Part shown: one piece after another, positions 17,728 to 25,650 of the stretch
How the letters are laid out: the number at the start of each line of letters is the position of its first letter
How positions within the stretch are numbered: position 1 is the first letter of the stretch
Assembly: GCA_945878515.1 (NCBI GenBank)
Contig: CAMCTL010000016.1
Coordinates: 1-32,251 of the forward strand
Reading direction: 5' to 3'
DNA: 32,251 bases
DNA from: Flavobacterium psychrophilum
Lineage (GTDB): Bacteria > Bacteroidota > Bacteroidia > Flavobacteriales > Flavobacteriaceae
Program-made: the position numbers and the translations under genes
The notes under the pieces: model-generated
Told to the model about the DNA's origin: nothing
The model's input: the letters and a program-made list of their open reading frames with translations, nothing else
Databases searched by the model: none

Positions 17728-18678
17728 CTACAACACGACTTTTTTCACATTATCGACATTTTCCACAAACCAATCATAAGTTAATTGAATTCCTTCTTGT
17801 AAATCTACTTTGTGTTTCCAGCCCAACTCATGCATTTTTGAAATATCCATTAATTTTCTTGGCGTCCCATCTGGTTTTGTTGCATCCCAAATTATTTCTC
17901 CTTGATGTCCTGTTGCTTTCTGAATTGTTTCAGCTAGTTCTTTTATGGTCAAATCTACTCCAGTACCTATATTATACAAATAATCAGGTAATGTATTCTC
18001 TAATGCAAAGACTACCGCTTCTGCCATATCATCTACAAATAAAAATTCTCGTAAGGGCGTTCCACTTCCCCAGAGTGTGACTGGACTGTTATTGTTTTCC
18101 TTGGCTTCATGAAACTTTCGAATCATTGCAGGAAGCACGTGCGAGGTATTTAAATCGAAATTGTCGTAAGTACCGTATAAATTGGTTGGCATTAAACTAA
18201 CATAATCCTTAGAAAATTGCTTTCTGATTGCTTGACAAGCTTTTACACCTGTAATTTTTGCAATTGCATACCATTCATTGGTCGGTTCTAGATCGCTAGT
18301 TAGCAAATATTCTTCTTTTAGTGGCTGAGGAGCAAGTCTTGGATAAATGCAAGAACTTCCTAGAAATATAAATTTTTCAATACCGTTTTTCAAAGCTGAG
18401 TCAATCAGATTATTCTGAATGAGCATGTTTTCCATTATAAACTGGTAAGGATAATTGTTGTTGGCCAATATTCCTCCTACCCTAGCAGCTGCATCAATAA
18501 CAACATCTGGTTTTGTTGACGAAATAAAATCCTGAACCGCTTGTTGATTTCTCAAATCTAATTCGGAGCTAGTCATACCAATTAAATTAGTATAACCTTT
18601 AGATAATAGTGCTCTCCATATTGCTGAACCAACCATGCCTCTGTGTCCAGCAATATATATCTTTGAATCTAGTTTCAT
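17728..18678 (-). CDS. fcl: GDP-L-fucose synthase
   Basis: The 316-residue enzyme (also called WcaG) epimerises and reduces GDP-4-keto-6-deoxy-mannose to GDP-L-fucose with NADPH. It has the dinucleotide site IAGHRGMVGSAI (9-20), the family hallmark GSSCIYPRLAPQPLKEEYLL (107-126), the catalytic Tyr137-x3-Lys141 in YAIAK, and REFLFVDDMAEA (210-221). It is the first gene of the main EPS operon. Its start codon lies at the end of the duplicated leader sequence and overlaps the stop of a 10-codon open frame (ATGA), so translation may be coupled to that leader. Confidence 0.98.
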   Translation of the reverse strand: MKLDSKIYIAGHRGMVGSAIWRALLSKGYTNLIGMTSSELDLRNQQAVQDFISSTKPDVVIDAAARVGGILANNNYPYQFIMENMLIQNNLIDSALKNGIEKFIFLGSSCIYPRLAPQPLKEEYLLTSDLEPTNEWYAIAKITGVKACQAIRKQFSKDYVSLMPTNLYGTYDNFDLNTSHVLPAMIRKFHEAKENNNSPVTLWGSGTPLREFLFVDDMAEAVVFALENTLPDYLYNIGTGVDLTIKELAETIQKATGHQGEIIWDATKPDGTPRKLMDISKMHELGWKHKVDLQEGIQLTYDWFVENVDNVKKVVL

Positions 18679-18707
18679 ATATGTAAAAATTGATTATTAG
18701 CTGTCAT
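18675..18707 (-). CDS. Possible 10-residue leader peptide before fcl
   Basis: ATG at 18707 opens a frame MTANNQFLHI whose TGA overlaps the fcl ATG. The same sequence in the other leader copy lies in frame with the SerAT-like gene because of one extra base. Expression is unproven; the ATGATG-style overlap and the conserved context make coupling possible. Confidence 0.25.
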   Translation of the reverse strand: MTANNQFLHI

Positions 18708-18821
18708 ATATGTTATCGTCTTTAAATTACAGTTGTTTATCTCACAATATTTTATTTCCATCGGAGTTCGATGATTAATCAATTGTTTTCAACAAACTAT
18801 TTGTTAATGGCGATTTCACAA
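18676..18821 (-). repeat. Duplicated promoter-plus-leader, copy 2 (before fcl)
   Basis: The leader block 18676-18724 (AAAGACGATAACATATATGA ... TTTACATATATGAAA) and promoter block 18793-18821 (CGCCATTAACAA between TTG and ATAGTTTG) match copy 1 at 7798-7896. Between the blocks this copy has about 50 extra bases with a hairpin CATCG-GAGTT-CGATG (18759-18773) and the palindrome TGATTAATCA (18772-18781). Confidence 0.7.
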
Positions 18822-19611
18822 CATTATGTTTTAAAAAAATTAGTAGGAAATTTTGTTTTTTTCGGTCTATAACTGAAATTTTTATATAAAAATTAAAAGT
18901 TTCGTATGAAAAAAGCTTAAATAACTAAACGGCTTCGCCATTCCCGCTCACAGAACGATGATTTTAAACAATTATTTGTAAGACTGCAAATATAAAAAAC
19001 AAACTGTAATTTGAACTATACTTTCGCTTTAAAAACACATAAATCACATAAGATTAATCTCTACAACGATTGCCCTACTGCGATGTAAAAAAAATTCCAT
19101 TGAAATTCAGTATTTTGAATAACTAAAAGAAAAATGCTAAATATCAAAAATAATGTAAATACAGTAAAACACAGCTTTCTAGTTAACCATATTTTAACCT
19201 TGTGATAACTTTGACGGCGATATTTCTTGGTTTGTAATTAATTCTACATTCCTTTTAATTCCAAAACAAGCTAATTATTCATTATAATAGACCAATTCAA
19301 TATCATTATAGGTCTGAGAAATATATCATTATTGCAAACCATCGATTGTGATTAAAAATTCAAGACCTATTTAAAGGTGAAAATGTTTTGTGTCTTTTGA
19401 CCTATTTATCCAGTAAAATGACTTTGTTGCAACTTAGTTGATTCAAAAAATAATTTCGAAGCTAACAATAAAAAAATGTTTATTGATTGTTTATATTAGG
19501 GTCGTATTTAAACTATGTTGCGGCAAAGTACTTAAATAAGAGTTAAATTATTTTATTATGCTCAAATATTAGTACTTTAGGGAATTATATTGGCTTTTCT
19601 TAAAAAAAATT
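18822..19611. other. Long non-coding spacer between the EPS locus and the antiporter gene
   Basis: No open frame longer than a few dozen codons and no tRNA-like fold was noticed. The stretch should hold the divergent promoter of the antiporter gene; the best element is TACTTTAG at about 19572-19579, a poor match. A perfect minus-strand TATATTTG lies at 18987-18994 without a good -33 TTG, and could give fcl a leader of about 300 nt. At 18929-18960 there is a short GC-richer island in otherwise AT-rich DNA. Confidence 0.5.
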
Positions 19612-21852
19612 ATGAGTCCATCACAAAAAATAGTCGAAGCATCTCATCATTTAGAGCCTTTAATTAGCGATTTGGGGCTCATATTGATGACTGCAGGAAT
19701 TGCAGTCTTAATATTCCGAAAATTGAAGCAGCCACTGGTTTTAGGTTATTTGATTGCAGGATTTTTGGCTGGAAATCATTTTGATTTTTTCCCATCGGTA
19801 CAAGAAATCAAAAGCGTAGAGGTTTGGGCAGAGATTGGAGTAATCTTTTTATTGTTCAGTCTTGGTCTAGAATTTAGTTTCAAAAAATTATTGAAGGTTG
19901 GCGGAACAGCTTCAATAACTGCGTCTACACAAATTGTCACCATGTGTTTACTGGGTTATTATGTTGGGCAATGGATGGATTGGTCTAAAATGGATAGTAT
20001 TTTTCTGGGCGTCATCCTTTCCATTTCATCGACCACAATTATTTTAAAATCCTTTGATGAACTGGGTGTCAAAACACAAAAATTTGCAGGCACCGTAATT
20101 GGTTCCTTAATTGTTCAAGATCTGTTGGCAATTTTGATGATGGTTTTATTATCAACTATTGCGGTTAGCAATCAGTTTTCTGGAATAGACCTTTTATTAT
20201 CAGTATTGAAACTATTATTTTTTCTTGTGATATGGTTTTTGGGAGGCATATTTATAATTCCAACCGTGCTCAAAAAAACCAAAAATTTATTAACCGACGA
20301 AACGTTGCTTATCATTTCATTAGCCTTATGTTTAACAATGGTTGGGTTTGCCGCAAATGTTGGATTTTCTCCTGCTCTAGGCGCGTTTATAATGGGCTCA
20401 ATCATTGCCGAAACTACACAAGCCGAACATATTGAACACCTAGTAAAACCTGTTAAAGATTTATTTGGCGCCGTATTTTTTGTGTCTGTGGGTATGTTAA
20501 TTGACCCTCAAGTATTGTATCAACATGCAATTCCTGTGATGATTCTTTCAGTCGTTACCATTTTTGGACAATCGATCAGTTCCACTTTTGGGGCGTTATT
20601 GTCTGGTCAGCCTTTAAAAGATTCTATACGAACTGGAATGAGTTTGTCTCAAATTGGTGAATTTTCGTTTATCATCGCCACATTAGGAGTTACATTGAAG
20701 GTAACAGATTCCTTTTTGTACCCCATTGTAGTGGCAGTCTCGGCAGTAACGGTTTTTACTACTCCATTTATGATCAAGTATTCGCTGCCTTTTTCAGAAT
20801 ATTTATCTCAAAAATTACCCAGAAAATTGACCAAGCGAATCGAACGCTATTCAGCCAGCACACAAGCCATAAAAACAGTCAGTTTATGGCAAACCGTAAT
20901 CAATGCATACTTAATTCAAGTGATCGCACTTGTAGCGATAATTCTAGCAATAATACTACTTTCTTCTCAATATATATTGCCTTTAGTTAACGATTACGCA
21001 TTAGGAAACAGTATTGGTGCTTTAATAACATTGAGCATAATTGCACCGTTTTTGTGGGCATTAGCGTTTAGAAGAATCGCTGTTGATGAAGTTGAAGAAT
21101 TGATGCTCGACCGAAAATCGCGTGGGCCATTAACAATGTTATTTTTTATACGTATTGTATTGTCTATTTTCTTTATTGGATTATTATTGAATACCTTCTT
21201 TTCCAAAGAAATCACTTGGATTGCTCTGGTATTCGCCGTAGTCATTTATTTGATTTTCAAAAAGAAACTTCACATTCGATATCATAAAATTGAGAATCAT
21301 TTTCTAGCCAATCTGCACGGTCGAGAAATTGCAAAAGCCAAAAGAAGCCGAAGCGATTTAACTCCGTGGGATGGACATATTGCCGTTTTTGATATTGCAA
21401 CCGCATCGAATATCGCAGGCAAATCTTTGAATAGCCTACAACTGAGAGAGCAACTGGGCATCAATATCGTATCAATAAAACGAGGTGAAATCACGATTCA
21501 TATTCCTAAAGCCATTGAACGTATTTTTCCTGGAGATGAAATATGTGTAATAGGAACAGATACTCAAGTGCAAGAATTTAAAAAATATTTGGACGAGCAT
21601 GAAACCAATGTATCCCCAGAAATCATAGAGCCTGACATTGTTTTACGTCAAATTGAGTTGAAAAATCACACTTTTCTAGGAAAAAACATCAAGGAATCCA
21701 ACATTCGTGAATTGACCAAAGGACTGATTGTCGGAATCGAAAAAAGAGGAAAACGAATCTTAAATCCAGAATCGAATGTTGTTTTGGAAAAAGATGATAT
21801 TCTGTGGATTGTTGGTGATAAAAAACTATTGGCAGATTTAGTTCATGATTAA
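19612..21852 (+). CDS. CPA2-family monovalent cation/proton antiporter with two RCK_C domains
   Basis: The 746-residue protein has a Na+/H+ exchanger domain of about 12 membrane segments (residues 15-395), including VLGYLIAGFLAG (43-54), the CPA2 signature IVQDLLAI with Gln169-Asp170, and SPALGAFIMG (253-262). More membrane segments follow at about 425-550. The C-terminus has two TrkA_C/RCK_C-type domains (about 586-660 and 672-746) and no Rossmann RCK_N domain. It resembles the KefB/YbaL/KhtT-linked exporters of K+ or Na+. Ion specificity cannot be read from sequence. It stands alone after the long spacer and converges on trmH, 32 bp apart. Confidence 0.93.
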   Translation: MSPSQKIVEASHHLEPLISDLGLILMTAGIAVLIFRKLKQPLVLGYLIAGFLAGNHFDFFPSVQEIKSVEVWAEIGVIFLLFSLGLEFSFKKLLKVGGTASITASTQIVTMCLLGYYVGQWMDWSKMDSIFLGVILSISSTTIILKSFDELGVKTQKFAGTVIGSLIVQDLLAILMMVLLSTIAVSNQFSGIDLLLSVLKLLFFLVIWFLGGIFIIPTVLKKTKNLLTDETLLIISLALCLTMVGFAANVGFSPALGAFIMGSIIAETTQAEHIEHLVKPVKDLFGAVFFVSVGMLIDPQVLYQHAIPVMILSVVTIFGQSISSTFGALLSGQPLKDSIRTGMSLSQIGEFSFIIATLGVTLKVTDSFLYPIVVAVSAVTVFTTPFMIKYSLPFSEYLSQKLPRKLTKRIERYSASTQAIKTVSLWQTVINAYLIQVIALVAIILAIILLSSQYILPLVNDYALGNSIGALITLSIIAPFLWALAFRRIAVDEVEELMLDRKSRGPLTMLFFIRIVLSIFFIGLLLNTFFSKEITWIALVFAVVIYLIFKKKLHIRYHKIENHFLANLHGREIAKAKRSRSDLTPWDGHIAVFDIATASNIAGKSLNSLQLREQLGINIVSIKRGEITIHIPKAIERIFPGDEICVIGTDTQVQEFKKYLDEHETNVSPEIIEPDIVLRQIELKNHTFLGKNIKESNIRELTKGLIVGIEKRGKRILNPESNVVLEKDDILWIVGDKKLLADLVHD

Positions 21853-21884
21853 AGTGCTAGATTGAACATGTTGATCGAAAAAAG

Positions 21885-22547
21885 CTAATTCTCCATGTTT
21901 GAGAAATACCTTTCCTCAATTCGCTTGATATCTTTTATCGAACTTTTGGCCCAAGCCAAACGCTTTTCCAAAATTTCTTCTTCAGATAAATGCCAATCTA
22001 TTTGTGATTGACGCAAACGACTAGTCACGTTTTGAATTATGATTGCGGCTGAAACCGAAATATTCAAACTTTCTGTAAAACCCACCATAGGGATTTTCAG
22101 AAAACTATCGGCTCTTTGCATAATTGCATCTGACAATCCATCTCTTTCTGTTCCAAAAAATAATGCGCTGGGTTTCGAAATGTCAAAATCATCTAACAAA
22201 CAATCCTTTTCGTGCGGAGAAGTTGCAATAATTTGGTAGCCTTGATTTTTTAAAGTATCGATACAATGGGTCACATTATCAAATTTGTTAATATCTACCC
22301 ATTTTTGTGCGCCCATTGCAATTTCCTTGTCAATACTTTTACCGTAACGTTCTTCAATTACGCTCAATTCCTGAATGCCAAAAACCTCGCAACTGCGCAT
22401 CACGGCACTAGCATTGTGCATTTGAAAAACATCTTCGACAACCACTGTAAAATGTTTGGTTCGATTTTCCAATACTTTCAAAAACTTGGCTTTTCTATTT
22501 TCAGTGAGCATGTTTTCAAGAAATTTAAGGTAATCTAAATCTATCAT
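21885..22547 (-). CDS. trmH: SpoU-family tRNA (guanosine-2'-O-)-methyltransferase, TrmH-like
   Basis: The frame opens at 22568, but the start at 22547 (MIDLDYLKFLENMLTENRK) is preferred. A promoter -7 element TATTTTTG occupies 22566-22573, so the upstream ATG would lie at or before the transcription start. The 220-residue protein has the three SPOUT motifs: MHNASAVMRSCEVFGI (43-58, Arg51), FFGTERDGLS (130-139) and ESLNISVSAAIIIQ (159-172). A C-terminal helix-rich tail is like TrmH. TrmH methylates G18 of tRNA in the D-loop using S-adenosylmethionine. The exact target is by homology only. Confidence 0.92.
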   Translation of the reverse strand: MIDLDYLKFLENMLTENRKAKFLKVLENRTKHFTVVVEDVFQMHNASAVMRSCEVFGIQELSVIEERYGKSIDKEIAMGAQKWVDINKFDNVTHCIDTLKNQGYQIIATSPHEKDCLLDDFDISKPSALFFGTERDGLSDAIMQRADSFLKIPMVGFTESLNISVSAAIIIQNVTSRLRQSQIDWHLSEEEILEKRLAWAKSSIKDIKRIEERYFSNMEN

Positions 22548-22565
22548 GATAAAAATATTATTTTT

Positions 22566-22593
22566 CAAAAATACTAACTATTTCAGGTACAAA
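22566..22593 (-). promoter_or_regulatory. Promoter of trmH
   Basis: The minus strand shows TTTG, 16 bases, then TATTTTTG. The -7 box matches the consensus fully; the spacer is one base shorter than the usual range. The predicted start of transcription is about ten bases before the ATG at 22547. Confidence 0.55.
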
Positions 22594-22741
22594 TTCACTA
22601 ATTTTAATTTCTATTTAATAATCTGCGAATCTGCGGTAAAAGTATTTTATTTATGAAATGAGCATAACCTAGAATTGGCCGCAAAACCAATGATGATATG
22701 CGAATTACATATGACCCATAAAAAACAATAAATATCAATAT

Positions 22742-23434
22742 ATGAAAAAGAAATTAGTAGTTCTATCTGGAGCGGGAATCAGTGCTGAAAGCGGAATCAA
22801 AACTTTTCGGGATGCCGATGGACTTTGGGACGGTCATAATGTTTTGGATGTGGCAACACCCGAAGGTTGGCAAAAAAACCCTGAATTGGTCCTTGATTTT
22901 TACAACCAAAGACGCAAACAATTGCACGAAGTACAACCCAATCTCGGGCATCAAGTTTTGGCCGAAATAGAAAATGATTTCGATGTGATTATCATTACCC
23001 AAAACGTAGATAATTTGCACGAAAAAGCAGGAAGTATAAATGTGCTGCACCTTCATGGTGAATTATTGAAAGTAAGAAGTACTGTAAATAGAAACTATAT
23101 TCTAGATTGGGAAGCCGATTTGAATTTTGGCGATGTTGACGACAAAGGAAACCAATTGCGCCCACATATTGTTTGGTTTGGCGAAGAAGTTCCCGCTTTA
23201 GAAAAGGCTGTAATGCTTGTCGAAAAAGCCGACATTCTTATTATTATTGGTACTTCGCTTCAAGTGTATCCTGCGGCGGGATTGATGAATTTTGCAAAAC
23301 CAAGTATTCCTATTTATTATGTAGACCCAAAACCAGCCGAAATTAATAACTTGCCTAACAAGATTAAAATCATTGCAACAAACGGCTCCGAAGGAATGAA
23401 AATTGTTCAAAAAGAACTAGAGAAAATGAAATAA
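22742..23434 (+). CDS. cobB: NAD-dependent protein deacylase, class III-like sirtuin without zinc cysteines
   Basis: The 230-residue protein has the sirtuin NAD site SGAGISAESGIKTFRDADGL (9-28), TQNVDNLH (86-93) and the catalytic His105 in LHLHGEL. Tyr54 and Arg57 (FYNQRR) match the pair that lets CobB/SIRT5 enzymes bind succinyl- or malonyl-lysine. The usual four-cysteine zinc module after LHGEL is absent: residues 106-150 hold no cysteine, and the strand continues RSTVNRNYILDWEADLNFGD before LRPHIVWFGE. The enzyme would remove acyl groups from lysines with NAD+. Loss of zinc has been seen in other sirtuins, so this need not mean inactivity. It precedes purB by 248 bp on the same strand. Confidence 0.9.
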   Translation: MKKKLVVLSGAGISAESGIKTFRDADGLWDGHNVLDVATPEGWQKNPELVLDFYNQRRKQLHEVQPNLGHQVLAEIENDFDVIIITQNVDNLHEKAGSINVLHLHGELLKVRSTVNRNYILDWEADLNFGDVDDKGNQLRPHIVWFGEEVPALEKAVMLVEKADILIIIGTSLQVYPAAGLMNFAKPSIPIYYVDPKPAEINNLPNKIKIIATNGSEGMKIVQKELEKMK

Positions 23435-23517
23435 CAATTTCAAAAAGCAATATCAAAAATCAATTTCAATATCAATGGCAATTTCAATGGCAATTTTAAT
23501 AGCAATTTTAATTGCAA
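23435..23517. repeat. Degenerate 12-bp tandem repeat after the sirtuin gene
   Basis: Units such as CAATTTCAATGG, CAATTTTAATAG and CAATTTTAATTG follow one another about seven times from the sirtuin stop codon on. Periodicity is 12 with a few 6- and 13-base units. No coding sense is seen. Confidence 0.7.
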
Positions 23518-23624
23518 AGTCGAATAGTCATATTTGCAATGCCGACAAATGAGGAATCCCAACAAACATGAGCAACTAACTGAGATTCCATCTTTGCAGG
23601 AATAACAAAAAAAACATCAGACAT

Positions 23625-23658
23625 ATAACTCATAACTTATAACTTATAACTATTTTTG
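23625..23658 (+). promoter_or_regulatory. purB promoter: purB -7 element fused to a heptamer repeat
   Basis: ATAACTC, ATAACTT, ATAACTT and ATAACTA form four tandem heptamers (23625-23652). The last one runs into TATTTTTG (23651-23658), a perfect -7 element 24 bases before the purB ATG. No TTG lies at the right -33 distance; the repeat fills that space. Confidence 0.5.
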
Positions 23659-23682
23659 CTCTTTTGTAAAAAAACAATAACA

Positions 23683-25029
23683 ATGACTACCTTAAACGAA
23701 TTAAACGCTGTATCGCCAATTGACGGAAGGTACAGAAGCAAAACAAGTTCTCTTTCTAAATATTTCTCTGAAGAAGCATTAATCAAATACCGTGTATTGG
23801 TAGAAATTGAATATTTTATTGCGCTTTGCCAAATTCCTTTGCCACAATTGAAAGACGTAAATCCAAATGTATTCGAAAGTTTGCGTGACATTTATAAAAA
23901 ATTTTCTACTGAAAACGCCCTTTGGATAAAAGAAACCGAAAAAGTCACCAACCACGATGTAAAAGCGGTAGAATATTTTATCAAAGACGCTTTTGAAGAA
24001 CTTGGTTTATCGCAATATAAAGAGTTTATCCATTTTGGATTGACTTCGCAAGACATTAATAATACTGCAATTCCGCTATCGACAAAAGACGCCTTCGAGA
24101 AAGTATATATGCCATCATTGATTACTTTGACCTCAAAATTAAAAGATTTAAGCGTAGAATGGAAAAACATTCCAATGTTGGCCAGAACGCATGGACAACC
24201 GGCTTCGCCCACACGTTTGGGTAAAGAAATTGCTGTTTTTGTAGAACGGCTAGAAGAGCAAATGCGTTTGCTTTTCAATATTCCGTTTGCAGCCAAATTT
24301 GGTGGTGCTACAGGAAATTACAACGCACACCATGTAGCCTATCCACAAATTGATTGGAGAAAATTTGGTGGCACTTTCGTGGAAGAAAACCTTGGTTTGC
24401 ACCACTCTTTCCCGACTACACAAATTGAGCATTACGACCACTTTGCAGCGTTTTTCGATGCTTTGAAAAGAATCAATACTATTGTAATTGATTTGAACAG
24501 AGACATTTGGACTTATGTTTCCATGGAATATTTCAAACAAAAAATCAAAGCTGGAGAAATTGGTTCATCGGCAATGCCACACAAAGTAAACCCTATTGAT
24601 TTTGAAAATTCGGAAGGAAATTTAGGAATTGCCAATGCTATTTTCGAACATCTTTCGGCTAAATTACCAGTTTCAAGATTACAACGTGACTTAACTGATA
24701 GCACGGTTTTAAGAAATATTGGCGTACCAATGGGACATACTTTAATCGCTTTTGAAGCCACTTTGAAAGGCCTAAACAAACTATTATTGAACGAACCAAA
24801 ATTCCACGAAGACCTAGAGAAAAACTGGGCAGTTGTTGCCGAAGCGATTCAAACGATCTTGCGTCGTGAATCTTATCCAAATCCGTATGAAGCCTTAAAA
24901 GGATTGACTAGAACCAATGAAGCGATTACTAAAGAGTCGATTCACGAGTTTATTGGAACATTAGAAGTTTCTGATGAAATTAAAGCCGAATTGATGATGA
25001 TTACTCCAAGTAATTTCTTGGGGATTTAA
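23683..25029 (+). CDS. purB: Adenylosuccinate lyase
   Basis: PurB splits SAICAR and adenylosuccinate, releasing fumarate, in purine synthesis. The frame can open at a TTG at 23656, but that codon lies inside the -7 promoter element, so the ATG at 23683 (MTTLNELNAVSPIDGRY) is chosen; this gives 448 residues. The N-terminal SPIDGRY is typical of the E. coli-type long PurB. ARTHGQPASPTRLGKE (from 167, catalytic His170) and the fumarase/aspartase-superfamily signature SSAMPHKVNPIDFENSEGN (295-313, catalytic Ser295 or its neighbour) are intact. It converges on the CoA-binding protein gene with a hairpin terminator between them. Confidence 0.98.
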   Translation: MTTLNELNAVSPIDGRYRSKTSSLSKYFSEEALIKYRVLVEIEYFIALCQIPLPQLKDVNPNVFESLRDIYKKFSTENALWIKETEKVTNHDVKAVEYFIKDAFEELGLSQYKEFIHFGLTSQDINNTAIPLSTKDAFEKVYMPSLITLTSKLKDLSVEWKNIPMLARTHGQPASPTRLGKEIAVFVERLEEQMRLLFNIPFAAKFGGATGNYNAHHVAYPQIDWRKFGGTFVEENLGLHHSFPTTQIEHYDHFAAFFDALKRINTIVIDLNRDIWTYVSMEYFKQKIKAGEIGSSAMPHKVNPIDFENSEGNLGIANAIFEHLSAKLPVSRLQRDLTDSTVLRNIGVPMGHTLIAFEATLKGLNKLLLNEPKFHEDLEKNWAVVAEAIQTILRRESYPNPYEALKGLTRTNEAITKESIHEFIGTLEVSDEIKAELMMITPSNFLGI

Positions 25030-25070
25030 AATAAAATCACTTTTTTAAAGAAGAAAATAGTAACCAAAAT

Positions 25071-25096
25071 CCCCATGAGACATAAAACTTATGGGG
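25071..25096. terminator. Hairpin terminator between purB and the CoA-binding protein gene
   Basis: CCCCATGAG pairs with CTTATGGGG (nine pairs, one G-T) around the loop ACATAAAA, flanked by A-rich bases on the left and TTTAATT on the right. Position between two convergent stop codons fits a bidirectional terminator. Confidence 0.65.
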
Positions 25097-25143
25097 TTTA
25101 ATTGGCGGCTTAAAGATTTTTAGGAAATCAATAAATTGAAAAT

Positions 25144-25509
25144 TTAATACTGGTTGGTTGCCAATAAAACTAAAGTACAAGCGACTTCTACTTGTATAGC
25201 ATTCAGTTCCAATAATTGATAGAACTCAGGATTCTCAGTTCCTGGATTAAAGATTACTCGTTTTGGCTTCGATTCAACAATGTAATTGTAGTAATCACGT
25301 TGGCGAGTAGGGTTTAAATACAAAGTAATCGTATCAATATTTTTTAAAGGAATGGCTTTTGTTTGAATTTTTATTCCTGCTACTTCTCCTGCATTTTGAC
25401 CAATTGCCAAAACGGAATGCCCTTTTTCAACTAACATTGAAATTGCTTTGTACGCATATTTTTCTGGCTTTGATGTAGCACCAATTACTACTGTTTTTTT
25501 ATTTTTCAT
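25144..25509 (-). CDS. Small CoA-binding-domain protein
   Basis: A 121-residue single-domain protein with a Rossmann fold like that of succinyl-CoA synthetase alpha: KTVVIGATSKPEKYAYKAIS (5-24), then KIQTKAIPLKNIDTITLYLN and KRVIFNPGTENPEF (83-96). It belongs to the CoA_binding_2 family, whose stand-alone members have no settled function. The minus-strand element TACTTTTG at 25529-25536 lies just upstream, indicating its own promoter. A soluble cytoplasmic protein is expected. Confidence 0.88.
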   Translation of the reverse strand: MKNKKTVVIGATSKPEKYAYKAISMLVEKGHSVLAIGQNAGEVAGIKIQTKAIPLKNIDTITLYLNPTRQRDYYNYIVESKPKRVIFNPGTENPEFYQLLELNAIQVEVACTLVLLATNQY

Positions 25510-25528
25510 TTTATGTTATTGTATAATA

Positions 25529-25536
25529 CAAAAGTA
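25529..25536 (-). promoter_or_regulatory. -7 element before the CoA-binding protein gene
   Basis: TACTTTTG on the minus strand matches TAnnTTTG and lies about 20 bases upstream of the ATG. No TTG at -33 was found. Confidence 0.4.
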
Positions 25537-25596
25537 GTTAAAAAAAGACTTACCGGTATGGTCTATTCCATATTGTTGGCATTGGGTCAATTGCTC

Positions 25597-25630
25597 TTGA
25601 AAATTACTAAATAAAAAAAGACTATTTTTG
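25597..25630 (+). promoter_or_regulatory. Promoter of the MarC-family gene
   Basis: TTG (25597-25599), 23 bases, then TATTTTTG (25623-25630). This is within the Flavobacterium consensus, and the ATG is 20 bases further on. Confidence 0.6.
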
Positions 25631-25650
25631 TAAATACAAAACATGTCAAT

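Noticed and set aside
1..18700. The EPS locus as a wholly new system
   Set aside because: Nearly every gene belongs to known Wzx/Wzy pathway families; only the leader duplication and the nitroreductase are unusual.
18929..18960. tRNA or small structured RNA in the GC-richer island
   Set aside because: No cloverleaf, no matching acceptor arms and no CCA-type end could be drawn by eye.
22548..22568. Longer start for trmH at 22568
   Set aside because: It overlaps a consensus -7 promoter element, and the family's N-terminus fits the start at 22547.
23656..23682. TTG start for purB at 23656
   Set aside because: The codon is part of the TATTTTTG promoter element; ATG at 23683 gives the normal PurB N-terminus.
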